This document shows, in pieces, positions 24,318 to 35,872 of a DNA stretch of 64,000 bases. The DNA is from Massilia pinisoli (GTDB lineage Bacteria > Pseudomonadota > Gammaproteobacteria > Burkholderiales > Burkholderiaceae_D). Position 1 is the first letter of the stretch; each line of letters begins with the position of its first letter. The notes under the pieces were generated by a model, which was not told where the DNA came from, did not search any database, and saw only the letters and a list, made by a program, of their open reading frames with translations. The DNA lies in assembly GCF_024753285.1 (NCBI RefSeq), contig NZ_JANUGW010000010.1, forward strand, positions 1 to 64,000, in the 5' to 3' direction. A program made the position numbers and the translations under genes.

Positions 24318-25523
24318 ATGAAGCTCCTCACATTCAGTTCCCTGTTCCCGAACACGGTCAAACCCAGCCACGGCATCTTTGTCGAAACCCGCCTGCGCTA
24401 CCTGCTCGCCAGCGGCCAGGTCGAATCGAAGGTCGTTGCGCCCGTGCCCTGGTTCCCGTCGCAGCACCCGCGCTTCGGCGACTATGCGGCGTTTTCGAAG
24501 GTGCCGGCCGCCGAAACCCGCTACGGCATCGACGTCACCCACCCGCGCTACCTCGTCATTCCCAAGGTCGGGATGACGGCCGCGCCGTGGCTGATGGCCC
24601 AGGCCTGCAAGAAGGAGATCGGCCGCATCATCGACGAGGGTTACGACTTCGACGTCATCGACGCGCACTATTTTTATCCAGACGGCGTCGCCGCAGTGAT
24701 GCTGGGCAAGTATTTCAACAAGCCCGTCGTCATCACGGCCCGCGGTACCGACATTAACCTGATTCCGCAGTTCGCGCTGCCGAGAAAGCAACTGATGTGG
24801 GCCGCCAACAACGCGGCAGGCATGATCACCGTGTGCCAGGCGTTGCGCGAAGAAATGATCGGCCTCGGCGTTCCCGGCGACCGCATCGTGGCGCTGCGCA
24901 ACGGCGTCGACCTGCAGCGCTTCGTCCCGCTGGACCGCGCCGCCGCGCGCGCCCAGCTGGGCATGGACGGCTTCACCGTCATCTCCGTCGGCGTGCTCGA
25001 CCCGCGCAAGGCGCACGATCTGACCATCGGCGCGCTGCCGCTGCTGCCGGACGTGAAACTCTTGATCGCGGGCATCGGGCCGGAACGCAAGAAGCTGGAA
25101 GCGCAGGCCGCCAGCCTGGGCGTGGCCGACCGCGTCACGTTCCTGGGCGCCGTCGCGCAGACCGAGCTCAAGAATTACTACAACGCGGCCGACGCGATGG
25201 TGCTCGCCTCCAGCCGCGAGGGCTGGGCGAACGTGCTGCTGGAATCGATGGCGTGCGGCACCCCGGTCGTCGCCAGCAACGTCTGGGGCACGCCGGAAGT
25301 CGTGGCGGCGCCGGAGGCGGGCGTGCTCATGAAAGAGCGCACGTCGCAAGGCATCGCCGACGCGCTGACCGAACTGCGCCGCAACTACCCGGACCATGCG
25401 GCCACGCGCCGCTACGCCGAGGGCTTCAGCTGGGACGACACCACCAACGGCCAGTTGACGTTGTTTTCGCGCATCATCAACAGCCGCGGTTCATTGCCAG
25501 CCGAACAACGCGTCGTCGCCTGA
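24318..25523 (+). CDS. GT4 family glycosyltransferase
   Basis: A 401-residue GT-B enzyme. The N-terminal acceptor domain begins LLTFSSLFPNTVKPSHGIFVETRL. The C-terminal donor domain has VGVLDPRKAHDL and the GT4 motif SREGWANVLLESMACGTPVVAS, with the E-x7-E pair. It is soluble or peripheral on the cytoplasmic face and would transfer a sugar onto a lipid-linked glycan. It is divergent from the UDP-sugar operon, so UDP-glucuronate, UDP-galacturonate or UDP-xylose are plausible donors. The ribosome binding site is weak. The acceptor is unknown. Confidence 0.85.
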   Translation: MKLLTFSSLFPNTVKPSHGIFVETRLRYLLASGQVESKVVAPVPWFPSQHPRFGDYAAFSKVPAAETRYGIDVTHPRYLVIPKVGMTAAPWLMAQACKKEIGRIIDEGYDFDVIDAHYFYPDGVAAVMLGKYFNKPVVITARGTDINLIPQFALPRKQLMWAANNAAGMITVCQALREEMIGLGVPGDRIVALRNGVDLQRFVPLDRAAARAQLGMDGFTVISVGVLDPRKAHDLTIGALPLLPDVKLLIAGIGPERKKLEAQAASLGVADRVTFLGAVAQTELKNYYNAADAMVLASSREGWANVLLESMACGTPVVASNVWGTPEVVAAPEAGVLMKERTSQGIADALTELRRNYPDHAATRRYAEGFSWDDTTNGQLTLFSRIINSRGSLPAEQRVVA

Positions 25524-25605
25524 GCGCGCGCCCCCGCGCGAAGGGCATCACGCCCGGGCGCGGGACGGTTATACTGGACCGCAGTCACCATTCGTTCCAT
25601 CGCCC

Positions 25606-27033
25606 ATGCGCTCCAGCTTCAAGAACGCCGCCCTGGTCACGCTCGGCGTGATCCTCGGGATCGGCGTCACGATGCAATACTCGGTCCTGGCCCACAAGCC
25701 GGTCGACGGCATGCCCATCGAGGGCCTGCACGAGCTGGCGCATGCCTACAGCACGATCAAGGCCGATTACGTCGAGCCCGTGCCCGACCGCAAGCTGCTC
25801 ACGCAAGCCATCTCCGGCATGGTGGGCGCGCTCGACCCGCACTCGGCCTACCTCGACCGCAAGGCCTACCGCGAGCTGCGCGAGGGCACGGAAGGCAAGT
25901 TCGTCGGCCTGGGCATCGAGATCAACCAGAGCGACGAAGGCTATATCCGCATCGTCACCCCCATCGAGGACGCACCGGCCGCGCGCGCCGGCATCCACGC
26001 GGGCGACCTGATCACGCACGTGGACGGCGCCGCCGTGAAAGGGATGGACCTGGACGAGGCCATCCGGCGCATGCGCGGCGAGCCGCACACGAAGGTCGTG
26101 CTCACCGTGCTGCGCAAGGACGCGCCTTCTCCGCTGTCGTTCACGATCGTGCGCGACGAGATCGTGCAAAAAAGCGTCAAGGGCAAGATCGTCGCGCCCG
26201 GCTACGCCTGGGTGCGCGTCTCGCAGTTCCAGGAGCCGACCGTCGACGACCTGGCGAACAAGCTGGCCGCGCTGGCGCGCGAAGAGCCGCATCTGAAAGG
26301 CGTCGTGCTCGACCTGCGCAACGACCCGGGCGGCCTGCTGCAGGGTGCCATCGGCGTCGCGGCCGCGTTCCTGCCGAAGAATGCCGAGATCGTGTCCACG
26401 AACGGCCAGCTGGAAGACTCGAAGGCCAAGTTCTACGGCAGCCCCGAGTACTACCTGCTCAGCCGCGGCAACGATCCGCTCGAGAAGGTGCCCGACCTGT
26501 TCAAGACGATTCCCATGGTCGTGCTCGTGAACACGGGTTCCGCGTCCGCGTCGGAAATCGTCGCGGGCGCCCTGCAGGACCACAAGCGCGCCGCCATCGT
26601 CGGCACGCAGACGTTCGGCAAGGGCTCCGTGCAGACGATCCGCCCGCTCGCCGGCGACACCGCTGTGAAGCTGACGACGGCGCGCTACTACACGCCCAGC
26701 GGCCGCTCGATCCAGGCGCGCGGCATCGTGCCGGACATCCACGTCGACGAGAATGCGGACGGCGACGGCCTGAACGCCCTGCGCATGCGCGAGGCCGACC
26801 TGCAGCACCACCTCAAGAACGACACGTCGCGCACCCCCGAGGACACGACGAACCACGACGACATCGAGGAGCAGATGCGCATCCTGGCCGCCGGACGCGC
26901 GCACAAGCCGCTCGACTTCGGCGGCGCCGACGATTTTCAATTGACCCAGGCCCTGCACCACCTGCAAGGGTTGCCGGTCCAGCTGTCGAAGCGCGCGACG
27001 CCTCCGACGCCCCTCGCCCAGCAATCGCACTGA
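25606..27033 (+). CDS. ctpA: S41 carboxy-terminal processing protease
   Basis: A 475-residue periplasmic serine protease anchored or exported by an N-terminal hydrophobic segment (about residues 8-28). A PDZ domain (about 100-185) with FVGLGIEI and AGIHAGDLI precedes the catalytic S41 domain. The Ser-Lys dyad is S314 in GSASASE and K339 in TFGKGSVQT, spaced exactly as in E. coli Prc. Conserved LRNDPGGLL and YTPSGRSIQ are present. The C-terminal 80 residues are low-complexity. It trims C-termini of envelope proteins. A TATACT hexamer at 25570 may be its -10. Confidence 0.92.
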   Translation: MRSSFKNAALVTLGVILGIGVTMQYSVLAHKPVDGMPIEGLHELAHAYSTIKADYVEPVPDRKLLTQAISGMVGALDPHSAYLDRKAYRELREGTEGKFVGLGIEINQSDEGYIRIVTPIEDAPAARAGIHAGDLITHVDGAAVKGMDLDEAIRRMRGEPHTKVVLTVLRKDAPSPLSFTIVRDEIVQKSVKGKIVAPGYAWVRVSQFQEPTVDDLANKLAALAREEPHLKGVVLDLRNDPGGLLQGAIGVAAAFLPKNAEIVSTNGQLEDSKAKFYGSPEYYLLSRGNDPLEKVPDLFKTIPMVVLVNTGSASASEIVAGALQDHKRAAIVGTQTFGKGSVQTIRPLAGDTAVKLTTARYYTPSGRSIQARGIVPDIHVDENADGDGLNALRMREADLQHHLKNDTSRTPEDTTNHDDIEEQMRILAAGRAHKPLDFGGADDFQLTQALHHLQGLPVQLSKRATPPTPLAQQSH

Positions 27034-27044
27034 TCCCGCACAAC

Positions 27045-27064
27045 GCCCGTACTGACGGGCTTCC
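27045..27064 (+). terminator. weak intrinsic terminator after ctpA
   Basis: A 6-bp stem (GCCCGT / ACGGGC) with ACTG loop is followed by TTCCT, 12 bp after the ctpA stop. The T-run is short, so it may be only partly effective. Confidence 0.4.
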
Positions 27065-27165
27065 TGTGGAATCCCCCCTCGGTTCCCAGCGTCGGTACGA
27101 TTGTGTAGAATCGGCGGATTCCCGGGAAGTTTCCTCCCGTTATCGTCTATGAAAGCTAGCCTGTT

Positions 27166-28287
27166 ATGAAACCTGTCGTCATCAGCGGCACCGGCCTGTT
27201 CACGCCACCGAATTCGATTTCCAACGATGAGCTGGTGACGGCCTTCAATGCCTACGTCGAGCTGTTCAACGCGGAGCACGCAGATAAAATCGCGGCCGGC
27301 GAAGTGACCGCGCTGGAGCCGTCCAGCAGCGCGTTCATCGAAAAGGCGTCGGGCATCAAGTCGCGCTACGTGATGGAAAAGGCCGGCATCCTCGATCCGA
27401 CCCGCATGACGCCCCGCATCAAGGAGCGCGCCGACGAGGAATTGTCGCTGCAGGCCGAGATCTGCATCGCCGCCGCCCGCCAGGCCCTCGCGCGCGCGGG
27501 CCGCACGCCGGCCGACATCGACATGGTCCTCGTCGCCGCCAGCAACATGCAGCGCGCCTACCCCGCGATGGCCGTCGAAGTGCAGGAAGCGCTCGGCATC
27601 GAAGGCTACGGCTTCGACATGAACGTGGCCTGCTCGTCCGCGACGTTCGCGATCCAGACCGCCGCGGCCGCCGTGCAGACGGGCCAGGCGCGCGCCGTGC
27701 TCGTGCTCGACCCGGAAATCACGAGCGCCCACCTGAACTTCCGCGACCGCGACAGCCACTTCATCTTCGGCGACGCGTGCACAGCGATGGTCATCGAGGC
27801 GGCCGACACGGCGACGAGCGAACACCAGTTCGAGATCCTCGATTCGAAGCTCAAGACGAAGTTCTCGAACAATATCCGCAACAACTTCGGCTTCATGAAC
27901 CGCTTCGACGAAGACGGTGTCGGCCAGCCGGATAAGCTGTTCCGCCAGCAGGGCCGCAAGGTGTTCAAGGAAGTGTGCCCGATGGCCGCCGCGATGATCC
28001 GCGACACGGTCGAGCACGCGGGCCTGAAGATCGAGGACATCTCGCGCTTCTGGCTGCACCAGGCGAACCTGAGCATGAACCAGCTGATCGTGCGCACCTT
28101 GCTGGGCCGCGACGCGACGCCGGAAGAAGCGCCCGTGATCCTCGACCGCTACGCGAACACGTCGTCGGCCGGCTCCATCATCGCGTTCCACTCGCACCAG
28201 GACGACCTGACGAGCGGCGCCAATGGCGTCATCTGCTCGTTCGGTGCCGGGTATTCGATCGGCTGCGTCGTCGTGCGTAAAAAATAA
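27166..28287 (+). CDS. beta-ketoacyl-ACP synthase III family enzyme
   Basis: A 373-residue thiolase-fold enzyme with the complete KAS III triad: C156 in [11 protein letters not shown]298 in LHQAN and N331 in [10 protein letters not shown]. It condenses an acyl-CoA with malonyl-ACP or a related acceptor. It is about 50 residues longer than the housekeeping FabH, with an insertion near residues 30-75. No acyl carrier protein or fatty acid genes flank it, so it is probably an alternative KAS III rather than the main FabH. A TAGAAT hexamer (about 27107) lies upstream, and REP-like repeats follow. Confidence 0.85.
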   Translation: MKPVVISGTGLFTPPNSISNDELVTAFNAYVELFNAEHADKIAAGEVTALEPSSSAFIEKASGIKSRYVMEKAGILDPTRMTPRIKERADEELSLQAEICIAAARQALARAGRTPADIDMVLVAASNMQRAYPAMAVEVQEALGIEGYGFDMNVACSSATFAIQTAAAAVQTGQARAVLVLDPEITSAHLNFRDRDSHFIFGDACTAMVIEAADTATSEHQFEILDSKLKTKFSNNIRNNFGFMNRFDEDGVGQPDKLFRQQGRKVFKEVCPMAAAMIRDTVEHAGLKIEDISRFWLHQANLSMNQLIVRTLLGRDATPEEAPVILDRYANTSSAGSIIAFHSHQDDLTSGANGVICSFGAGYSIGCVVVRKK

Positions 28288-28307
28288 CGCCAACGCATCG
28301 CGTACGT

Positions 28308-28407
28308 CACGCGTGGGCGAGGGTCGCCCACCCTACGGCCGTGGTCAATCGTAGGTCGTAGGGTGGGCATTTGAGCCTGGGGGGCTCACATGAAACGTGC
28401 CCACGCG
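28308..28407. repeat. REP-like palindromes
   Basis: One unit at 28308-28336 pairs GCGTGGGCGA with TCGCCCACCCTAC. A second begins GTAGGGTGGGC at 28358 and closes with GCCCACGCG at 28399-28407, around a longer loop. Both carry the GTAGGGTGG head and CGCG tail seen at 20.5 kb. They fill the space after the KAS III gene. Confidence 0.65.
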
Positions 28408-28571
28408 AACGTCGAGGGTCGCCAACGCCCGTTGCGGTAGCCGTTACGGCTGGAAAGTTGGTAGTTCCAGTCCTACAAAGGTGCGCTCCCTCTTCCTCTG
28501 GAATACCGCGTGCCCCGCGCGCATGATCGTTCTGTCAGCGCATCAGCACGCGCAGCTCACAGGAGGACACC

Positions 28572-29063
28572 ATGACGAAACAAAAAGGACCGGACAGCAC
28601 GCGCTCGCGCGGCATCGCCAAGGAAAAGATCGTGCCCGTGGCGGAAGGCAGCCAGCAGCCGCGTGCACCGGGCTGGGTGGCGCCGGGCAGCGCCAACGTC
28701 CAGTCGGCCAACATCGAACAACTGGGCGCGGCTCTGCGCTCGCGCGGTTCGCTGCAGGGCGGCATCGACAATCCGAACGTGGGCACGCAGCGCGGCGGCG
28801 CCGGTGCGCAGCAGGCCGGCTGGAGTGCCCGCCAGAGCGCGCAACGCATGCAGGCGCGCGGCGAAGAGGACCGCCTGAACGCGTCGCGCCAGTCCGGCTA
28901 CGGCGGCATGGAACAGCAGCAGAAAGGCGGCTCGCTGGAATCGTCGACGGGCTCCATGCAAAGCGATGCGAACATGCCGCGCCAGGGCGACCATACGGCG
29001 CAGCCGGCGTCGGATAACCGCAGCAAGAAGAGCAAGAAGCGCAGCATCGGGGCGAAAAAATAA
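28572..29063 (+). CDS. hydrophilic low-complexity protein
   Basis: A 163-residue, highly charged and probably disordered protein rich in Gly, Gln, Ser and Arg, with a Lys/Arg-rich end (KKSKKRSIGAKK). No signal peptide or membrane segment is present. A strong AGGAGG ribosome binding site lies 8 bases upstream and an excellent terminator follows, so it is a real, separately transcribed gene. Its composition recalls stress-inducible or nucleic-acid-associated small proteins, but I recognise no family. Confidence 0.7.
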   Translation: MTKQKGPDSTRSRGIAKEKIVPVAEGSQQPRAPGWVAPGSANVQSANIEQLGAALRSRGSLQGGIDNPNVGTQRGGAGAQQAGWSARQSAQRMQARGEEDRLNASRQSGYGGMEQQQKGGSLESSTGSMQSDANMPRQGDHTAQPASDNRSKKSKKRSIGAKK

Positions 29064-29072
29064 GCCGTGACA

Positions 29073-29097
29073 GGCCGGGTATTCCCGGCCTTTTTTA
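29073..29097 (+). terminator. intrinsic terminator
   Basis: A 7-bp stem (GGCCGGG / CCCGGCC) with TATT loop and a run of six T, directly after the low-complexity protein gene and before the convergent fadH. Confidence 0.9.
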
Positions 29098-29105
29098 TCG
29101 GTCCG

Positions 29106-31208
<2,103 letters not shown>

Positions 31209-31231
31209 CTAATCGCAATGCCGCGACGAGG

Positions 31232-31687
31232 TCACGCCGGATAGCTCTCCGGCGTGCGCAGTTCGGCGAACTGCTCGATGCTGCCGATGCGCACCGTGAC
31301 GGGATTCAGGCTCGTATGCGGCGCCATGGAGCGCCAGGCGAACTTCCATTCCTTTTCGCGGGCATTGGCGATCGGTTGCGAGAACGCCTGGCCGAGGCGA
31401 GAGCGCACGCCGTATTCGACGGGGCCGTCGATGCCGGCCCAGTTGGGCAGGGTGCGCTGCACGGCGCGGTGCAGGCGCTCGCCGAATTCTTCCGTGTTGT
31501 GGATGACGAGGCAGCTGTCGGCGGGGCCGAGCACGTCGAACAGATGCTTGTTCCACGCGGTGGAGAACGACAAGGTCAGGAAGCCGTTCTCGGGTTGCAG
31601 TTTGAACTGGCCGCTGGACAGCGCCAGTTCCAGTTCGGCGCGCAGGCCGTAGCGGTGCAGGGTCGGGGGGCGTTGGTAGTCGTGCAT
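31232..31687 (-). CDS. conserved hypothetical protein
   Basis: A 151-residue soluble protein that I start at the ATG at 31687 (MHDYQRPPTLHRYG); frames upstream of it run into the next gene. It has mixed alpha/beta character with the segment LTLSFSTAWNKHLFDVLG and no recognised motif, signal peptide or membrane segment. It lies 23 bp downstream of the DUF2721 gene and is probably cotranscribed with it. Function unknown. Confidence 0.65.
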   Translation of the reverse strand: MHDYQRPPTLHRYGLRAELELALSSGQFKLQPENGFLTLSFSTAWNKHLFDVLGPADSCLVIHNTEEFGERLHRAVQRTLPNWAGIDGPVEYGVRSRLGQAFSQPIANAREKEWKFAWRSMAPHTSLNPVTVRIGSIEQFAELRTPESYPA

Positions 31688-31710
31688 GATGGATCTCGAT
31701 TCGTGGGGGT

Positions 31711-32157
31711 CTAGTTCGGGCGCGCCGGGGCGTCGTGACGGTGGATACGCATGTAGCGGAACGAGACGGTGACTTCGCGCAGCAGGAAAATGAAACTGGC
31801 AATCAGGGCGACCATCGCCACGACGAACATGCCGGCGATGTAGCGGTCCAGCGGGAGGTTCGTCGTATCGCCGAGGAACAGGCAGGCGATGATCAGGCAG
31901 ATGAGCAAGCCGCAGCCGGTGCTGAACGTGATCGCGTAGTTGATCAGGCGCCAGCGCTGGTACAGCACGTCGAGCTCTTCGCTGCATTCGGGGTCGGGGC
32001 CTTTGCGCAGCTCGATCTTGAGGTCGCGGGTACGGTCGATGATGCGCGCGAGGCGGTTCATCAATACCGTCAGCTTGGTCGCCACGCCGGTCAGCAGGAA
32101 GACGGGCGCGATCGCCAACTGGATGACATGGCCGATGTCGTTGGTCTGGATATTCAT
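31711..32157 (-). CDS. DUF2721 family membrane protein
   Basis: A 148-residue inner-membrane protein with three hydrophobic segments (about residues 10-30, 73-95 and 105-127). Its N-terminus, IGHVIQLAIAPVFLLTGVATKLTVLMNRLARIIDR, is diagnostic of DUF2721. A cytoplasmic helical loop lies between the first and second segments. The family has no known function. The downstream hypothetical protein may be its partner. Confidence 0.85.
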   Translation of the reverse strand: MNIQTNDIGHVIQLAIAPVFLLTGVATKLTVLMNRLARIIDRTRDLKIELRKGPDPECSEELDVLYQRWRLINYAITFSTGCGLLICLIIACLFLGDTTNLPLDRYIAGMFVVAMVALIASFIFLLREVTVSFRYMRIHRHDAPARPN

Positions 32158-32235
32158 GCGCGGTAGCTTGTCGTTATTGTAAGAAGCTGGGAACAGTGTA
32201 GCAGGCGGCGGCCTCCGTCCCCGTGACTGTGGTGT

Positions 32236-33192
32236 TCAATCGAAGCGGCCGTAACGCTTGAACTGTTCCGTCGCGGCGACGAGGGCGCGCGAGATGCCCA
32301 CTTCGAGCGCACCGTGGCCGGCGTCCGGAATCATGCGCAGGCGCGACCCGGCCCAGGCCTGGTGCAGGCGGTAGGCGGACAGCGGCGGGCAGATCACGTC
32401 GTAGCGGCCCTGCACGATCACGGCCGGCAGGTGCGTGATGCGGTCCAGGTCGCGCAGCAGCTGGTCGGGCTCGAGGAAGCCGCCCTGCGCCATGTAGTGC
32501 GATTCGAGCCGGCCCACGCCCAGGTCGAGCGTGTCGGACGTATGCTCTTCCTCCTGCGGCAGCAGAAACACGCGGCGGCCCTCGAAGCGGCTCCACGCGC
32601 GCGCGGCGGGCCAGTACTGCTGCGGGTCGTCGGACAGCAGGCGCCGCGCGTACGCTTTCAACAGGTCGCCGCGCTCCTCGACGGGGATGGTCGCGATGAA
32701 TTCGTCGTACAGCTCCGGGTAGAACCACTGCACGCCGTACAGGAAGAATTCGATCTCGGCCGGCGTGCACAGGAAGATCCCGCGCAGCACGAAGCCCAGG
32801 CAGCGCTCCGGGTGCGCCTGTCCATACGCGAGCGCCAAGGTGGAGCCCCAGGAGCCGCCGAACACGAGCCAGCGCTCGATGCCGAACATGGCGCGCAGGC
32901 GTTCGATGTCCTGGATGAGCAGCTGCGTCGTGTTGTTGCGCCATTCGCCCAGCGGCGTCGACTTGCCGGCGCCGCGCTGGTCGAACAGGATCACGCGATA
33001 GGCGCCCGGATCGAAGAAGCGGCGGTGCTGCGGCGACAGGCCGGCGCCAGGGCCGCCGTGCAGGAACACGACGGGAATGCCGTTCGGGTTGCCCACTTCT
33101 TCCCAGTAGATCGTGTGCAGGTCGTCCACGGCCAGCATGCCATGGCGGTTCGGGAGAATCGGGGGGAACAACGACGGCGGGGTGGCAGGCAT
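32236..33192 (-). CDS. pip: proline iminopeptidase
   Basis: A 318-residue alpha/beta hydrolase of family S33. It carries the oxyanion-hole motif HGGPGAG, the FDQRGAGKSTP segment, the nucleophile elbow GGSWGSTLAL, and the Asp and His of the triad in GRYDVICPP and DAGHGALE. Length and order match Pip, which removes N-terminal proline from peptides in the cytoplasm. I start it at MPATPPSLFPP (33192); a longer frame upstream lacks support. It fits the peptide-degrading repertoire of this genome. Confidence 0.92.
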   Translation of the reverse strand: MPATPPSLFPPILPNRHGMLAVDDLHTIYWEEVGNPNGIPVVFLHGGPGAGLSPQHRRFFDPGAYRVILFDQRGAGKSTPLGEWRNNTTQLLIQDIERLRAMFGIERWLVFGGSWGSTLALAYGQAHPERCLGFVLRGIFLCTPAEIEFFLYGVQWFYPELYDEFIATIPVEERGDLLKAYARRLLSDDPQQYWPAARAWSRFEGRRVFLLPQEEEHTSDTLDLGVGRLESHYMAQGGFLEPDQLLRDLDRITHLPAVIVQGRYDVICPPLSAYRLHQAWAGSRLRMIPDAGHGALEVGISRALVAATEQFKRYGRFD

Positions 33193-33248
33193 GGCGGACC
33201 GGTGTACGAATGAAACGACAACCGATTGTAGCCTACCGCCCGTCCGTT

Positions 33249-34568
33249 CTAGAAGAAAGTGTTGAGTGCGAAGCGCACGGCGTAGTCGTCGTCCACGGCG
33301 AGCAGCAGCGGCCAGCGGTCGAACGTCGTGCACGGGTGCGAGATGCCGCAGCCGACCAGGTCACCGACGGCGAGCATGTCGCGCACGGGGCCCTCCGGCA
33401 GTTGCAGGTACGCGTGCTGGTCGTTCATCTTGACGATCGCGCAGCCGTCCGGCAGCGTATGCGCGGCGCCGGGCCCGGGCCGGTGATGCCACAGCGGCAC
33501 CGGCAGGCCGGCGTCGTGCGACGCGTCGCGCTTGCCCATCGTGAGGATTGCGAGGCCAGGCTCCGGGCGCGATTGCACGACGCTCCAGATCTCCAGCGCG
33601 GGCCGCAAGCCGTCGCCGGGCGCCACGCCTTCGCGCGCGTCGAGCGCCTCGATGTGGCGGTGGTACATGCCATGGTCGCTCGTCAGGTAGCAGCCGCTGC
33701 GCAGCACGGGGACCAGAGGCAGCGACAATCCGTGCAATTCCTGGAAGCCGCGCGCGACGAGGTCGAAGTACGACGAGCCGCCGGCCGTCACGAGGATCTC
33801 GCGCGTGCCGAACAAGCCTTCGTCGTCGGCCTCGCGCACGAGCGCGCACAGGCGCGCGACGAAGCTGGACACGGCGCGCAGGTCGGCCTCGTGGTCGTCG
33901 GATACGAGCAGCCCTTCGTAGCCTTCGAAGCCGGCCAGAACGAGGCCCGGCGCGCGCTCGATGGCGCGCGCCACCGTCAGCGCTTCCTCCGGCGTGCGGC
34001 AGCCGGCGCGCTTGCCCGACAGCCCCAGTTCGACCAGCACAGGCAAAGGACGCGTCAGGGGATGCGCCTCGACTTCTTCGGACAGGCGCGCCACGCCCGC
34101 GAGCGAATCGGCCAGCACGACGCATTCGAAGCCGGGGTCCTCGTGCAGCAGTTGCAGCACCATGCGCACGTCGCTGCGCGCGACGAGCTGGTTCGCGACG
34201 AGCACGCGGCGCACGCCGAAGCGGTGCGCCACCCGCACCTGCACGGCGTTCGCGAGCGTGATGCCCCACGCGCCGTTCGCGAGCTGGGCGCCGAACAGCT
34301 GCGGCGACATCGTCGTCTTGCCGTGCGGGGCGATGCGCACGCCGTGGCGTTCGCAGAAGTCGCGCATCCAATCGAGGTTATGGCGCAGCGCCGACGTCTT
34401 CAGCACGGCGACGGGAAAGCTCGTGTCGCCGTGCAACACGTTCCAGCCCTGCACGCCGACCGCGCCCTGGCGCAGCGGCGCCGTCAGCGGCAAGCCCTTC
34501 ACGCCGGGCTGCAGCATCTGTTCCTCCAGGCTGGACAAGGCGAGTGCGCCGTGCGGCAAAGCGTTCAT
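33249..34568 (-). CDS. D-serine dehydratase-like PLP enzyme
   Basis: A 439-residue fold-type III PLP enzyme (alanine racemase N-terminal barrel plus D-serine dehydratase-like C-terminal domain). The PLP lysine is K84 in IAPHGKTTMSPQ. The zinc/substrate region SHPCTTFDRWPLLLAVDDDY at the C-terminus is typical of the DSD1/D-threonine aldolase group often annotated as amino acid deaminase. It would deaminate D-serine or a related D-amino acid. The start at 34568 has a GGAG site. Substrate identity is uncertain. It overlaps no neighbour; the DUF2750 gene is 44 bp upstream on the same strand. Confidence 0.82.
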   Translation of the reverse strand: MNALPHGALALSSLEEQMLQPGVKGLPLTAPLRQGAVGVQGWNVLHGDTSFPVAVLKTSALRHNLDWMRDFCERHGVRIAPHGKTTMSPQLFGAQLANGAWGITLANAVQVRVAHRFGVRRVLVANQLVARSDVRMVLQLLHEDPGFECVVLADSLAGVARLSEEVEAHPLTRPLPVLVELGLSGKRAGCRTPEEALTVARAIERAPGLVLAGFEGYEGLLVSDDHEADLRAVSSFVARLCALVREADDEGLFGTREILVTAGGSSYFDLVARGFQELHGLSLPLVPVLRSGCYLTSDHGMYHRHIEALDAREGVAPGDGLRPALEIWSVVQSRPEPGLAILTMGKRDASHDAGLPVPLWHHRPGPGAAHTLPDGCAIVKMNDQHAYLQLPEGPVRDMLAVGDLVGCGISHPCTTFDRWPLLLAVDDDYAVRFALNTFF

Positions 34569-34612
34569 GGTGGGCTCCTTCGTGGTCATCGGCGCCGATG
34601 GTAGCAGACGGT

Positions 34613-35002
34613 TCAGACGTCGAGGCTGCGCAGCTCGTCCTCGAGGTCGACGCGCAGGAGGCCCGGCGTGGGCATCACGCCTTTCGACCCCGGCGTGCGG
34701 AAGATGCCGGGTATGAGGCCGTCCTGCTGCAATTGCGGCAGCAATTCGCCGAGCAGGTCGTCCAGCGCGAACGCCTGCGGCGCATAGCCTTCCCACTCGA
34801 ATTCCGCGCACAACTGGGCGAATTCGCGGTCAGGCCACATGGCGAACACGAGCGTGCCATCGTCCTTCTCCGCCAGCGCCCAGCCGTTGCGGTACAGCCC
34901 CCACACGATGCCCGTGGCGGCCACCCGCTTGACGAAGTATTCGTAGCGCTGCGGCGCGGGCAGCGTGACCACGGCCTTGAGCTGGCTGGCGTCGATCGGC
35001 AT
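34613..35002 (-). CDS. DUF2750 family protein
   Basis: A 129-residue cytoplasmic protein starting MPIDASQLKAVVTLP, preceded by a GAGGA site. The pattern RYEYFVKRVAATGIVWGL, then WALAEKDDGTLVFAMWPDREFA, is characteristic of DUF2750. The family has no assigned function. It lies between a PLP enzyme and an ATPase gene on the same strand. Confidence 0.8.
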   Translation of the reverse strand: MPIDASQLKAVVTLPAPQRYEYFVKRVAATGIVWGLYRNGWALAEKDDGTLVFAMWPDREFAQLCAEFEWEGYAPQAFALDDLLGELLPQLQQDGLIPGIFRTPGSKGVMPTPGLLRVDLEDELRSLDV

Positions 35003-35084
35003 CGGTTCGTCCTCGGTTCGTCCTCGGTTGTCGGTAGCGTCAGGATACGCCAAGCGGCGCCGCGCGTGGCGCATGCGTCGCCGG

Positions 35085-35810
35085 TCAGTCATCCTCGCCC
35101 AGCAATTGTTCCAGCCGGCGCGGATAGTGGTTCAGGAAGTCGCGCGTGACGGCGTAGTGTTCCGTGTCCTCGTAGCTGATCTCGGCGATGCCCGTGCCGT
35201 CGAAGCTTAAAATTTTCGCGCGCGGGTACGCGAGCAGGATCGGTGAATGCGTCGCAATGATGAACTGGGCGCCCTGCTTCACGAGACCGTCGATGACGGT
35301 CAGCGCGGCCAGCTGGCGGTTCGGCGACAGCGCGGCTTCCGGTTCGTCCAGAAGATAGAAGCCGTCGCCGCGGAAGCGGAGCATCACGTCCATGAACGCT
35401 TCCCCGTGGGAGCGCAGGTGCAGTGACGGGCCGCCACCGGGCAGCTCATCGAGGTAAGTGAACACGTTGAACAGGCTTTCCGCGCGCAGGAAATAACTGT
35501 CGCGCGGCCAGCGCCAGCCTTTGGTTACCTTCAGCACATGCTGCAGCGGCGACACCTCCTGCTGCTGCGGCCGATAGACGTTCTTCGTGCCGCCTTCGGC
35601 CGGCAACCCCAGCGCCACCGCGATCGCTTCCAGCACCGTCGACTTGCCGGCACCGTTCTCGCCGACGAAGAACGTGACGTCCGGATGGGGCTCCAGCACG
35701 CCCAGGTCGCGCACGGCGGGAATCGTGAACGGATAGCGCTGCGGGTCGATATCGGCGTGCGGGTCGATCTGGACGGACCGCAGATACGGCTTGGCAGTGA
35801 GTGGCGGCAT
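35085..35810 (-). CDS. AAA/ABC-type ATPase (OLD-like fold)
   Basis: A 241-residue stand-alone ATPase with Walker A VGENGAGKSTVLEAI (about residues 52-66). The signature-like region is around SHGEAFMD, the Walker B is FYLLDEPEAALSP, and the switch His is in IIATHSP. The architecture is that of short AAA_21/RecF-like ATPases with no nuclease domain. Such proteins occur both as orphan genes and with defence or repair partners. No partner is evident here. It is separated from phaB by a terminator and is probably its own unit with the DUF2750 gene. Confidence 0.8.
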   Translation of the reverse strand: MPPLTAKPYLRSVQIDPHADIDPQRYPFTIPAVRDLGVLEPHPDVTFFVGENGAGKSTVLEAIAVALGLPAEGGTKNVYRPQQQEVSPLQHVLKVTKGWRWPRDSYFLRAESLFNVFTYLDELPGGGPSLHLRSHGEAFMDVMLRFRGDGFYLLDEPEAALSPNRQLAALTVIDGLVKQGAQFIIATHSPILLAYPRAKILSFDGTGIAEISYEDTEHYAVTRDFLNHYPRRLEQLLGEDD

Positions 35811-35823
35811 GGTTGCTCCGGAA

Positions 35824-35850
35824 ATAAAAACACCGCCCGGAGGCGGTGTC
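35824..35850 (-). terminator. terminator of the pha operon
   Basis: A 7-bp stem (CACCGCC / GGCGGTG) with CGGA loop is followed on the minus strand by TTTTTATTT. It lies 25 bp beyond the phaB stop. Confidence 0.85.
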
Positions 35851-35872
35851 GATGCATGACGGCGCGCCGTCC

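Noticed and set aside
25585..28293. Very long open frame (about 900 codons) on the minus strand opposite ctpA and the KAS III gene
   Set aside because: It is a mirror of two well-supported plus-strand genes in GC-rich DNA. Its product has no domain and is dominated by Arg, Ala, Val and His.
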